Source: Pseudomonadota bacterium
GTDB lineage: Bacteria > Pseudomonadota > Alphaproteobacteria > Rhizobiales > Aestuariivirgaceae
DNA: 64,000 bases
Direction: 5' to 3'
Assembly (NCBI GenBank): GCA_020161855.1
Contig: JAIUNJ010000003.1
Span: 248,001-312,000 of the forward strand
Shown: in pieces, positions 43,903 to 53,900 of the stretch
Layout of the letters: the number at the start of each line of letters is the position of its first letter
Numbering within the stretch: the first letter of the stretch is position 1
Position numbers and translations under genes: made by a program
The notes under the pieces: generated by a model
Told to the model about the DNA's origin: nothing
The model's input: the letters and a program-made list of their open reading frames with translations, nothing else
Databases searched by the model: none

Positions 43903-44905
43903 GGCGGATCCTCGGATTGATGAGGCCATAGAGAAGATCGACGATCAGGTTGACGACGATGACGCAAGCCGCGATCAGCATGATGCCGCCCTGCAGGGCC
44001 GGATAGTCGCGGCGGCTGATCGACTCGATCAGCCATTTGCCCACCCCCGGCCAGGAGAAGATGGTTTCAGTCAGGACTGCGCCAGCCAGCAGCGTACCCA
44101 CCTGCAATCCGATCGATGTGACCACCGGAATGAGCGCGTTGCGCAGCGCATGAAGCCCGATGACCCGCCGCACGCTGAGCCCCTTGGCGCGCGCCGTGCG
44201 GACATAATCCTCCTCCAGAACTTCAAGCATCGATGAACGGGTCATTCGCGCAATGACGGCGAGCGGCACGGTACCGAGCACAATGGACGGCAGAATAAGA
44301 TGCCGGACAGCGTCGCCAAAGGCACCCTTCTGGCCTGACAACACTGAATCGATGAGCGCAAAGCCAGTGACCGGCTGATAATAGAACTTGATGAGATCGA
44401 CACGGCCCGAAACAGGCGTGAGGCCAAGCGTGTTCGACATCACCAGAATGAGAATGAGACCCCACCAGAAGATGGGCATGGAATAGCCTGTGAGAGCGAC
44501 GCCCATCAGGGTCTGGTCATAGACGCTGCCGCGCTTCACGGCGGCAAGCACACCGGCGGGCACGCCGATAAGCCCGGCAAAGAGCATGGCACAGAAAGTC
44601 AGTTCCAGCGTTGCCGGGAAGAGCGTCAGGAATTCATGAAGGATAGGTGTCTTGGAGACGATCGAGGTTCCGAAATCGCCGTGCAGCAGCCCCCAGACAT
44701 AATCGAGGAACTGCTTCCATATAGGCTGGTCCAGCCCCATCTCGTGGCGAAGCTGCTCGAGCCGCTCAGGTGTGATGCCACGCTCACCCCGGCGCACCTC
44801 GATGGGATCGCCCGGCACAAGCCTGATCATCATGAAAGTGACGAACATCAGCATGATGAACGTCGGCACTGTGAGTGCCAGTCGCCGCAGCAGGAACCAG
44901 ATCAT
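43892..44905 (-). CDS. Dipeptide ABC transporter permease (DppB-like)
   Basis: A 337-residue permease. It starts MIWFLLRRLALTVPTFIMLM, the usual first helix of DppB/OppB, then RLVPGDPIEVRRGERGITPE. The EAA loop is EEDYVRTARAKGLSVRRVIG and the C-terminus has GVGKWLIESISRRDYP, all typical. It lies 52 bp downstream of the binding-protein gene in the same operon. Confidence 0.94.
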   Translation of the reverse strand: MIWFLLRRLALTVPTFIMLMFVTFMMIRLVPGDPIEVRRGERGITPERLEQLRHEMGLDQPIWKQFLDYVWGLLHGDFGTSIVSKTPILHEFLTLFPATLELTFCAMLFAGLIGVPAGVLAAVKRGSVYDQTLMGVALTGYSMPIFWWGLILILVMSNTLGLTPVSGRVDLIKFYYQPVTGFALIDSVLSGQKGAFGDAVRHLILPSIVLGTVPLAVIARMTRSSMLEVLEEDYVRTARAKGLSVRRVIGLHALRNALIPVVTSIGLQVGTLLAGAVLTETIFSWPGVGKWLIESISRRDYPALQGGIMLIAACVIVVNLIVDLLYGLINPRIRHAK

Positions 44906-44957
44906 TGTCTGTGAAGAGAATGGGGCGGACCCGCAGGCCCGCCCCGCTCAGATACTG

Positions 44958-46553
44958 TTATTCTGCGATGTCCACGTTCTGGAACTCATGCGAGCCGAAC
45001 GGGCTGATCTTATAGCCCTGAACTTCCTTGCGCACGGGTTCGAACACCGTGGAGTGGGCGATGTTGAGCCACGCCACGCCATCGTGATGGAGCTTCTGCA
45101 TCTCCTGATAGATCTTGGTGCGCTCTTCGGTGTCGGAAAGCGAACGGGCTTTCACCATGTCTTCGTTGAACTTGGCATCACACCACTTGGAGATGTTCTG
45201 GCCAGCAGGCTTCCCGTCCTTGTCACAGCCGGCAAGGAAGAAGAAGTTGTCCGGGTCACCGTTGTCACCGGTCCAGCCGAGGAGACCAAGCTGGTGTTCG
45301 CCAGCCTGCAGGCGCTTGCGGTATTCACCCCACTCGAAGGACACCAGTTCCGCCGCGATGCCGACCTTTGCAAGATCAGCCTGCATCATTTCGGCCATGC
45401 GCTTGGCGTTCGGGTTGTAGGGGCGCTGCACCGGCATCCACCAGAGGTCGGTCTTGAGGTTCTCAACACCGGCGGCCTTCAGCATTTCTTTGGCCTTCTC
45501 GGGGTTGTACTCCCAATCCACCGTCGAGTCGTCGTAGGACCACATCGTCGGCGGGATCGGGTTCTTGGCCTTCTGGCCGGCGCCCTGATAAACTTCCTTC
45601 AGGATCGCATCGCGGTCGATCGCCATGGCGATGGCCTTGCGCACTTCCAGCTTGTCGAAGGGCGGCTTCTGCGCGTTCATCGACAGGTAGCCGATGTTGA
45701 GGCCAGCCTGAGACATCAGGTTGATGTCGGCATCCTTGCTCATGGCTTCCAGATCGGCCGGGTTCGGCGCAATCATCACCTGGCATTCATTGGCCTTCAT
45801 CTTGGCGTAGCGTGCCGTCGGATCCGGCGTGATCGCATAGATCAGGTCATCGATCTTGGGCTTGCCGGCCCAGCCTTCGAAGGCCTTGTAACGGATCACG
45901 GCATCCTTCTGGTAATCCACGAAGGAGAACGCACCGGTGCCGACAGGGATCTGGTCGAACTGTTCCGGCGTGCCCTTCTTCAGCAGGAAGTCGGCATATT
46001 CAGCCGATTGGATGGTGGCGAAATCCATGGCCAGGTTCGCGATGATCGGAGCATTCGGCTCCTTGAGCTTCATCACCACCGTCAGGTCATCGGTCTTGGT
46101 GATCGACTCGAGCAGATCGGGCATGCCCATGTCGTTGAAGTAGTCGTAGGAGCCGCCGGAGATCTTTGCATAGGGATGATCAGGCTTCCACATGCGGTCG
46201 AAAGACCAGAGCACGTCATCAGCGTTGAAATCGCGGGTCGGCGTGAAGCCGTTGACGCCCGAGTGGAACTTGACGCCGGGGCGCAGCTTGAAGGTGATGG
46301 TCTTGCCTTCGTCCGAAATGGTGAAGGCCTCAGCGAGGGCAGGCTTCGGTGTCGTCGTGCCGGGCTCAAACTCCACAAGCTTGTTGTAGACAGGCCGGGC
46401 CGCGTCGAACGACGTACCCGTCGTGTTCATGGACGGGCTGAAGTTTTCTGGCGAACCTTCCGAACAATAGACCAGCGACTTGGCATTGGCCACGCCCGCA
46501 ATGAGCATGGACGACGCCAGAAGCGCGATCCGGAAGAGGTTGCGTGATGTCAT
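44958..46553 (-). CDS. Dipeptide ABC transporter substrate-binding protein (DppA-like)
   Basis: A 531-residue periplasmic protein of the SBP family 5. A Sec signal (NLFRIALLASSMLIAGVANA) is followed by KSLVYCSEGSPENFSPSMNT, very close to the mature start of E. coli DppA, and LEFEPGTTTP-like and GVKFHSGVNGFTPTRDFNAD regions follow. This supports dipeptide (perhaps also heme or aminolevulinate) binding. The start is ATG 46553, with GGGAG about 9 bases upstream. First gene of the importer operon. Confidence 0.94.
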   Translation of the reverse strand: MTSRNLFRIALLASSMLIAGVANAKSLVYCSEGSPENFSPSMNTTGTSFDAARPVYNKLVEFEPGTTTPKPALAEAFTISDEGKTITFKLRPGVKFHSGVNGFTPTRDFNADDVLWSFDRMWKPDHPYAKISGGSYDYFNDMGMPDLLESITKTDDLTVVMKLKEPNAPIIANLAMDFATIQSAEYADFLLKKGTPEQFDQIPVGTGAFSFVDYQKDAVIRYKAFEGWAGKPKIDDLIYAITPDPTARYAKMKANECQVMIAPNPADLEAMSKDADINLMSQAGLNIGYLSMNAQKPPFDKLEVRKAIAMAIDRDAILKEVYQGAGQKAKNPIPPTMWSYDDSTVDWEYNPEKAKEMLKAAGVENLKTDLWWMPVQRPYNPNAKRMAEMMQADLAKVGIAAELVSFEWGEYRKRLQAGEHQLGLLGWTGDNGDPDNFFFLAGCDKDGKPAGQNISKWCDAKFNEDMVKARSLSDTEERTKIYQEMQKLHHDGVAWLNIAHSTVFEPVRKEVQGYKISPFGSHEFQNVDIAE

Positions 46554-46729
46554 GGTGTTTTCTCCCTGAGACAATCCGTACATTACGGATTTGTCAGTTC
46601 TTTAAGCAGGAAACCCGGAACAAGAAAAGCTGGCAAGCGCACACGCTGAAGTGATGGGATTGCAAATCATTGCAAAACCGGGACAATCCGGGAACGATTG
46701 GCAACCCTGCGCCGTCTGGCGCAGTGATC

Positions 46730-47560
46730 CTACCAGTTTGCTGGTGGCGGCTCCGGAATGGAGTTGCCCGTGCCAAGAATCTGCTGGTCGAAATCAATGA
46801 TCGAGCCTGTCATCAGGCCGGATTCATCGGAACAGAGATAGGCACAGGCCCGCGCCACTTCCGTGGGCTTGAGCAACCGGCCGAAGGGCCGCCCAGCCTC
46901 GGCCGACTTGATCCAACCCTCCTCGGCTGAGTGATAGGTCTTCATGATGCGGTCTTCGCCCGGCGTGTCCATCCAGCCGATGTTCAGGCCGTTGATGCGG
47001 ATGTGATACTTCATGACACTGTAGGCCGCGTTCTTCGTCAGCACCGCAAGCGCCCCCTTGGAGCCGCAATAGGCCGAAATGAAATCCTGCCCGCCATGCC
47101 CCGACATGGACAGGATGTTCACGATCGCCCCCTTGGTCTTCGTCTTCTTCATCAGGTGAAGGGCATCCTGCATGAGAAAGAAGGGCGCGCGCACATTGGT
47201 GTCGAACATGCGGTCGAAGAGCTCAGGTGTCGTGTCCCAGACCGTGCCGCGATCCGTGATCGCGGCGGCATTGACCAGAGCATCAACGCGGCCAAAGGCC
47301 TTCTCGCAGGCCGGCACGATCTTGCGCACGTCTTCCATCTGCGCGAGGTCACCCTGCACGAAAGCAACTTTCGTGCCCTTGGCCTCCAGCGCTGCCTTCA
47401 CCTTGGCCGCGCGCTCGGCATTGCGCCCGGCAATCACGATGCCGCTGCAGCCACGGTCAGCGAAAAGATGAGCAATGGCTTCGCCAAGCCCCTGCGTGGA
47501 GCCGGTAACGATGGCGACCTTGCCATCCATGGAGAGGTTCTTGAGCGAGTCGCTGTTCAT
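46730..47560 (-). CDS. SDR-family oxidoreductase
   Basis: A 276-residue classical SDR: TGSTQGLGEAIAHLFADRG, VNAAAITDRG, the catalytic Ser near NILSMSGHG and Tyr-Lys in ISAYCGSKGALAVL. NAD(P)-dependent oxidation or reduction of a hydroxyl or keto group is expected; the substrate is unknown. It lies between the UXS-like gene and the dipeptide importer on the same strand. A small hairpin (46707-46724) directly follows its stop without a T-run. Confidence 0.9.
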   Translation of the reverse strand: MNSDSLKNLSMDGKVAIVTGSTQGLGEAIAHLFADRGCSGIVIAGRNAERAAKVKAALEAKGTKVAFVQGDLAQMEDVRKIVPACEKAFGRVDALVNAAAITDRGTVWDTTPELFDRMFDTNVRAPFFLMQDALHLMKKTKTKGAIVNILSMSGHGGQDFISAYCGSKGALAVLTKNAAYSVMKYHIRINGLNIGWMDTPGEDRIMKTYHSAEEGWIKSAEAGRPFGRLLKPTEVARACAYLCSDESGLMTGSIIDFDQQILGTGNSIPEPPPANW

Positions 47561-47694
47561 GCATGCACCTGCAAGGGAAAGCCGGAAGATGCCACCCTGC
47601 CCTGTCGCAGACGATCACGTCCGGCACAGCCTGGTGGCGGTTGTCGCGGCAGGCTCTTAGCAGCAATGCGGAACGGCGAGAAGGTGCTGGAAGC

Positions 47695-48693
47695 TCAGGC
47701 CGCCATGGCCTGCGGCAAGCGCTCGGAAGACCGGCCTTCCGACCTAAGCACGGCATCAAACCAGGCGACCGTGCGCGACAGACCTTCACGCAGGTCGACT
47801 TTGGGCTGCCAGCCCAGAGCGTCATGGACCTCGGAGATATCAGGCTTGCGCTGCCGCGGATCATCGGACGGAAGCGCCCGGTATACAATGCGCGAGGACG
47901 ACCCGGTCAGGTCGATGACAAGCTCGGCGAGCTCGCGGACCGTGAACTCGGCAGGATTACCCATGTTGAAGGGGCCGGTTGTTCCGCGCGGCGCATTCAT
48001 GAAGGCAAGGAACCCGTCGATAAGGTCATCGACATAGCAGAAGGAGCGCGTCTGCGAACCGTCGCCATAGATGGTGATGGAGTCGCCCTGCAGGGCCTGC
48101 ACGATGAAATTCGATACCACGCGGCCATCGCTGGGGCTCATGCGCGGGCCATAGGTGTTGAAGATGCGGACGATGCGCGCATCGAGGCCGCGATGGCGCC
48201 AGTGATCCATGAACAGTGTCTCGGCAAAGCGCTTGCCCTCGTCGTAGCAGGAGCGGATGCCAACCGGATTCACATTGCCCCAGTAGCCTTCCGGTTGTGG
48301 ATGCACTTGGGGATCGCCATAAACCTCGGATGTCGAGGCCTGGAAGACGCGGGCATTGTGGCGCTCCGCCAGAGCAAGCACATTGAGTGCGCCAAGAGCG
48401 CTGGTCTTTGCCGTGTGAATGGGATCGGCCTGATAGAGTGGCGGCGAGGCCGCACAGGCCAGATTGTAGATTTCATCGACGGCCAGATTGAAGGGATCGA
48501 TCACGTCGTGGTCATGAAAGCGAATCCTGCCGCTTTCGACATGGCCGCGGATATTGTCGAGATTGCCTGTCAGCAGGTTGTCGACCACCGAGACACGGTG
48601 CCCCTGCTTCACCAGCCGGTCCACCAGATGCGAGCCAAGGAACCCTGCACCGCCCGTGACGAGAACACGCTTTGCCTGGGGTGATATATCCAT
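47695..48693 (-). CDS. UDP-glucuronate decarboxylase-like (UDP-xylose synthase) SDR
   Basis: A 332-residue extended [23 protein letters not shown] binds NAD+. [40 protein letters not shown] and [20 protein letters not shown] (with the Tyr-Lys pair) are hallmarks of UDP-glucuronate decarboxylase, which makes UDP-xylose. It lies downstream of the GT41 gene on the same strand, with a 217-bp gap that shows no gene. It could supply the sugar donor for that transferase; this link is inference. Confidence 0.9.
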   Translation of the reverse strand: MDISPQAKRVLVTGGAGFLGSHLVDRLVKQGHRVSVVDNLLTGNLDNIRGHVESGRIRFHDHDVIDPFNLAVDEIYNLACAASPPLYQADPIHTAKTSALGALNVLALAERHNARVFQASTSEVYGDPQVHPQPEGYWGNVNPVGIRSCYDEGKRFAETLFMDHWRHRGLDARIVRIFNTYGPRMSPSDGRVVSNFIVQALQGDSITIYGDGSQTRSFCYVDDLIDGFLAFMNAPRGTTGPFNMGNPAEFTVRELAELVIDLTGSSSRIVYRALPSDDPRQRKPDISEVHDALGWQPKVDLREGLSRTVAWFDAVLRSEGRSSERLPQAMAA

Positions 48694-48910
48694 GTTCCTG
48701 CTCTCCCTCAGTGTTTATGCGCCCTCGCTCATGCCTGGTGGCACGAGGCTGCTGGGCGTTGCCATTTCTTGTTCCAACACAATACGAAAACTGATGCCGA
48801 CTGGAGCCGCACGGCGATCCTGTCGATCCGGGCAATACGGCAGGTTTGAGCGGGTGCCGGCCCCTGGGTCACGTCACCCCTGCCATCGCGCATGATGACA
48901 TGCCGCATGG

Positions 48911-50959
48911 TCAGGCCACCCGCTGCAGCCACTCGGGCGCTTCCGTTGGATCCGGACTTGATGCTCCAGTCGATCCCACCGCTGCCTGCAACCGGTGAAG
49001 ATCGGCCTGACTGCCCTTCCGCCAAAGACGATTGTCCGGCAGCAGCGGATAATGGGCGTTATAGGCCGAAAGGGCGATGGCATAGTCCTTCATCGAGACA
49101 TCTGAAGCCTCGGCATTGAGCGCCAGAGCCACTTCCTCATAGACGGCCAGATTGCGAAGATCAGGCTGCGGCAGCCGGTCCTGGGCGAAGTCTTCCCACA
49201 TCTGTTCGTAAAGGCCTTCAAGGCTCCGCACCAGAAGGTCCGTGTCGAACAGCACCGAAGAGTTGCGAACCTGTTCAATCTTCTCGCGAAGGGCCAGTGC
49301 CGCATCCCGGTCGTTGCCAAGAGCGATGGCCCTGGCGATGTAGTCCTGAAGAGTGGCGCAGACGAGTTCTGGCGCACCGCCGGCGGTGACGAGACTGGCG
49401 CAGACGCGCGAAGCAAAGCTACGGCCCGGAACCGTGAGCACCGGAGCTCCCATCCACATGGCATCAGAAGCGGTGGTATGTGCCCCATAGGGGTAGGTGT
49501 CGAGGAACAGGTCGGCGAGGCGGTAGCGCGCCAGGTGCTGCGGGTTAGGCCGCTTGGGCGCAAAACACAGGCGCTCACCGGCCACGCCACGTTCCTCGGC
49601 CATCTGCCGCAGGCGCACATGGGTGTCGGCGGTCGAGTCGAGAAGCCACAGCACACTGCCCTGAACGCCGCGCAGAATTTCCATCCAGGCATCGAAAATC
49701 GCGGCTGTAATCTTCTGGCTGCCATTCAGACAGCAGAACACGAAGCCTTCTTCTGGCAGGTTCTCGCTGGCCCGCGAAGGTGTCTCTTCGGCGACGATGC
49801 GCTTCCGGTCGTTCGGCTGGTAGCAGGGGATACGAAGGACTCTCTCCGTGAAGAAAATTTCGTCTTCACGCGGGACCACAATGTCGTCAGCGATGACATA
49901 GTGGTGATAGGGTGTGCCCATGGTGCCGGGGAAGCCATACCAGTTGACCTGGATGGGCGCCGGCCGGCGCGCAAAGACAGCGGTGCGGGCATCGCGCGTA
50001 TAGCCATTGACGTCGATCAGGATATCGATACCGTCGGCTTGGATCGCTGCCGCTGCATCGTCGTCGCTCATCCCGGAGATGTCGGTCCAATGCTCAACGC
50101 TGCCACGGATGCGCTCCTTGGTGGCGTCTTCCTTTGCAATGCCGCAATAATAGGCGTGGATGTCGTAACGGTCGGTGTCATGAAGACCCAGGGCCTCGGA
50201 GAGCCCGAAGCCCACGGCGTGCTCGCGCAGATCCGATGACACGTAACCGATCTTGAGGCGATTGGGGCGCGCGGCCCGGCGCGCCGCGTGATCGGCGTGG
50301 ATCGTCTGCGGCCGCTTGATGAGGCTGCGGGCATAGCGCCAGGCGCGGCCGAGCTGCAGCACGGGATCGTCATACATGACGGCCGCCGACAAGGGCGAGA
50401 TATGAGCGAGAAGCGCTTCTTTGGAAACGCCTTCCCAACCCTGGATGACGGGCCATTTGCACTGCTTCTGGCGCAGCGCAATCCAGTGCTGGATAACTTC
50501 GGGCTGGTTTGGGCGGATATCGATCGACTGGCGCAGCGCGTCTTCCGCAGGCCCATCCACATGATTGCCTTCCAGGACACGACCGACCTGCTGCAAGGCC
50601 ATGATCTTGTGCTTGATGCCATCACCATTGATCTCGGGAAGCGTCTTCACAAAATCGAGCCACTGGCTCACGGCAGTGCCTGACTGGCCGAGATCTTCGA
50701 GCAGCCGTCCCAGATTGATGTGAGGCGGCTGGAAATCCGGCTTCAGCCGGATGCAGTCGCGCAGGACGTTGACGGCCCCGACCTTGTCCCCACCCCGCGC
50801 CATGACCACGGCATAGTTGAACATGGCAGCATGGAGATGCGGATCAGCGGGATTGAGCGCGATCCAGGTCTTGTAAAGGGAAACGGCGCCGGGTGAATCC
50901 CCCGCCGTCTCCAGCTTTTCGGCATTCCTGAAGAGTTCAACGATCGACTGCTGAGCCAT
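48911..50959 (-). CDS. TPR/SPINDLY-type GT41 O-glycosyltransferase (OGT-like)
   Basis: A 682-residue protein. TPR repeats fill about residues 1-200. Then a GT41 catalytic region carries the OGT/SPINDLY motifs: KIGYVSSDLREHAVGFGLSE (catalytic-His region) near residue 235, then VNWYGFPGTMGTPYHHYVIA. Further on come FVFCCLNGSQKITAAIFDAW (Lys near the nucleotide), PYGAHTTASDAMWMGAPVLT and SFASRVCASL. Such enzymes attach GlcNAc or another sugar to Ser/Thr of intracellular proteins. It starts 16 bp after the stop of the Ser/Thr-rich repeat protein, making that protein the obvious acceptor. The donor sugar is unknown. Confidence 0.95.
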   Translation of the reverse strand: MAQQSIVELFRNAEKLETAGDSPGAVSLYKTWIALNPADPHLHAAMFNYAVVMARGGDKVGAVNVLRDCIRLKPDFQPPHINLGRLLEDLGQSGTAVSQWLDFVKTLPEINGDGIKHKIMALQQVGRVLEGNHVDGPAEDALRQSIDIRPNQPEVIQHWIALRQKQCKWPVIQGWEGVSKEALLAHISPLSAAVMYDDPVLQLGRAWRYARSLIKRPQTIHADHAARRAARPNRLKIGYVSSDLREHAVGFGLSEALGLHDTDRYDIHAYYCGIAKEDATKERIRGSVEHWTDISGMSDDDAAAAIQADGIDILIDVNGYTRDARTAVFARRPAPIQVNWYGFPGTMGTPYHHYVIADDIVVPREDEIFFTERVLRIPCYQPNDRKRIVAEETPSRASENLPEEGFVFCCLNGSQKITAAIFDAWMEILRGVQGSVLWLLDSTADTHVRLRQMAEERGVAGERLCFAPKRPNPQHLARYRLADLFLDTYPYGAHTTASDAMWMGAPVLTVPGRSFASRVCASLVTAGGAPELVCATLQDYIARAIALGNDRDAALALREKIEQVRNSSVLFDTDLLVRSLEGLYEQMWEDFAQDRLPQPDLRNLAVYEEVALALNAEASDVSMKDYAIALSAYNAHYPLLPDNRLWRKGSQADLHRLQAAVGSTGASSPDPTEAPEWLQRVA

Positions 50960-50975
50960 CTCCGATGTGCCTGCC

Positions 50976-53900
50976 TTATGCGTTCGAGGCGGCGATGAGC
51001 GCCACGATCTGGTCGTTGTTCATGACGCCGATCTGCGTGCCGGTGAATGCATTGGCCTGCGTGCTGTTCAGCGCGGCGATCTGCGCCGTCGTGATGCCGG
51101 CGATGGCCGCCGTACTCAGCGACGGGAGACCCGTGGTGCCACTCAGTGCCGCAAAGTTGGACGTTGTCAGGGCCGTGATCTGCGCGGCGGTCAGCGCTGC
51201 TGCCTGCGCCGTGGTCAAGGCGCCCAGCGCGTCCGTCGACAGGGCGTTCAAAGCATCCGACGACATTGCCCCGAACTGGGCCGAGGTCAGAGAACCGATC
51301 TGCGTGTCGGTCAGGGCAGCGGCACCCGTGGCGTTCAGGCCTGCAATCTGCGCCGTCGAGAGGTCAGCGGCGTTGAGCGCGTTCAGTTGCGTGGTGCCGA
51401 GTGTGTTCAGCTGTGTTGCCGTCAGGCCGCGGACCTGCGTCGAGGTGAGCGCGCCCAATTGCGTTTCGGTGAAGTCTGCGAGATCGGAGGTGCTGAGCCC
51501 ACCAAGCTGAGTCGCAGTGAGAGCTGCCAGCTGTCCGCCACTCCAGGCCTGGATATCGTCGGAACCAAGCGCACCGATGGCGGTCGCCGACATAGCCGTG
51601 ATCTGGCTGGCGAGCAGCGACTGGGCCTGCGTGTCGGAGAGATTGCCGATGGCCGTGGCGTTGAGCCCCGCAACCTGCTGGGTCGTGAGGTCGGCCACGT
51701 CGAGGGCCTGCAGATAGTCGGTGCTGAGTGCATTGAGCTGCGAGGAACTCAGGCCACGAACCTGCGTGGTGGTGAGGCCACCGAACTGGGCGGTGGTCAG
51801 TTCCTCCAGAGCTGTCGTCGTCAGGCCGGAGATTTGCTGCGAGCTCAGGCTGCCAACCTGGCCGGCACTCCAGCCCTGGACTTCGTCTGAGCTGAGAGAT
51901 TCGAGATTTGTCGAGGTGATGACGGCAATCTGCGCCGTCGTCAGCGACTGGGCCTGTGTTGTGCTCAGGTCGCCGATGGCTGTCGCCGTCATGCCCCTGA
52001 TCTGGGTGGTGGAGAGATTCTCCACATCCAGCGCGTTGAGCTGCGTCGTGGCAAGGCTGTTGAGCTGCGTGGTGGTCAGGCCCTGCACCTGAGTGGTCGT
52101 CAGATCGCCAAGCTGCGTGTCCGAGAAATCGGACAGCGCCGTGGTCGTGAGGCCGGCCAACTGGCGTGTCGTGATCGCACCAAGCTGGCTCGCGTCCCAG
52201 GCCTGCAGATCATCCGACGACAGGGCGGTGAGCGCCGTGGTGGTGAGTGCCGCCACCTGAGCGGTGGTGAAGGCGCGCGCCTGCGTGGAGGAGAGGTTGC
52301 CGATGCCGGTCTCGTTCAAGCCAGTGATCTGCAAGGTCGAGAGGTTGGCAATATTGAGTGCGTTGAGCTGCGTCGTCTCGAGGCTGTTGAGCTGCGAGGC
52401 GGTCAGGCCTCGGAGCTGCGTCGAGGTCAGCGAGGCAAGCTGCGTTTCGGAGAAGTCGGCGATTGCCGTGGTGGTCAGGCCGGACAGCTGCCGCGAAGAG
52501 AGGGAGGCGAGCTGTGCCGTATCCCAACCCTGGATTTCGTCAGAGCTCAGGGCTTCGACGCCGGTCGCCGTCAACTGGCCGATCTGCGCCGTGGTGAGCG
52601 ACTGGGCCTGTGTCGTCGAAAGGGCTTCGATCGCCGTGGCATTCATGCCCTTGATCTGTGCCGTCGAGAGATCGGCAACGTTGAGCGCGTTCAGCTGCGT
52701 CGTGGCCAGCGTGTTCAATTGGGCCGTGGTCAGGCCGCGAACCTGCGTCGAGGTCAGGCTGCCGAGCTGTGTTTCGGAGAAATCAGCCAGGGCCGATGTT
52801 GTCAGGCCAGCGAGTTGGCGGCTGGTTAGGGCCGCAAGCTGCGTCGTGTTCCAGCCCTGCACTTCGTCGGAGGCCAGGGCATCAAGGCCCGTGACGGTAA
52901 GCTGGGCAATCTGCGTTGCGGTCAGCGACTGCGCCTGCGTGGTGCTCAGATTGCCGATGGCCGTTGCGTCCATGCCTCGGATCTGTGCGGTCGACAGGTT
53001 GGCAGCATTGAGCGCGTTGAGCTGCGTCGTGCCCAAGGTGTTCAACTGCGTCGCTGTGAGGCCCTGGACCTGAGATGTTGTCAGGCCAAGCAACTGGGTG
53101 TCAGTGAAATTGGCGAGCGCGGCGGTGGAGAGACCGCCGAGTTGGCGGCTGGTCAGTGCACCGACCTGCGTCGTTCCCCAAGCCTGCAAGTCATCAGATG
53201 CGATCGAACCGATGGCCGTTGTCGTCAAGGCGGCGACCTGTGCGGCCGAGAACGCGCGCGCCTGCGTTTCGGAGAGATTGCCGATGCCGGTGGCATCGAG
53301 CCCCATCACCTGCAAGGTCGAAAGTGCGGTGATGTCGATGGCGTTGAGCTGTGTGGTGCCGAGCCCATTGAGTTGCGCCGCCGTCAGGCCGCGCAGCTGT
53401 GTCGACGTCAGTGCACCAAACTGTGTTTCGGAGAAGTCGGCCAAGGCGGTGGTCGTCAGGCCTGCCAGTTGCCGGGAGGTGAGGCTGGCCAGCTGCGTCG
53501 TGTTCCAGCCCTGGATTTCATCCGAGCTCAAGGCGTCAAGGCCGGTGGCCGTCAGGATGCCGATCTGGGCAGAGGTCAGGGACTGTGCCTGCGTCGTCGA
53601 GAGATTGCCCAGCGTCGTGGCCGTCAGGCCCTTGATCTGGGTCGACGAAAGGTCTTCCGCCTTCAGGGCATTGAGCTGCGTCGTCTCAAGGGTATTGAGC
53701 TGCGACGTGGTCAGGCCGCGCAGCTGCGTCGAGGTCAGCCCGTTCAGCTGCGTATCTGTGAAGTTTGCCAGCGCCGTTGTGGAAAGGCCGGCAAGCTGGC
53801 GCGTGCTGAGAGCTGCAAGCTGCGTCGTATCCCAGGCCTGCAGGTCGTCCGAGGCGATGTTGCTGAGGGCGGTTGTTGATAAAGCCGCCACTTGCGCCGC

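Noticed and set aside
46707-46724. Terminator after the SDR gene (CTGCGCC/GGCGCAG stem)
   Set aside because: The stem is only 7 bp and no T-run follows on the minus strand, so it is mentioned only as a hairpin.
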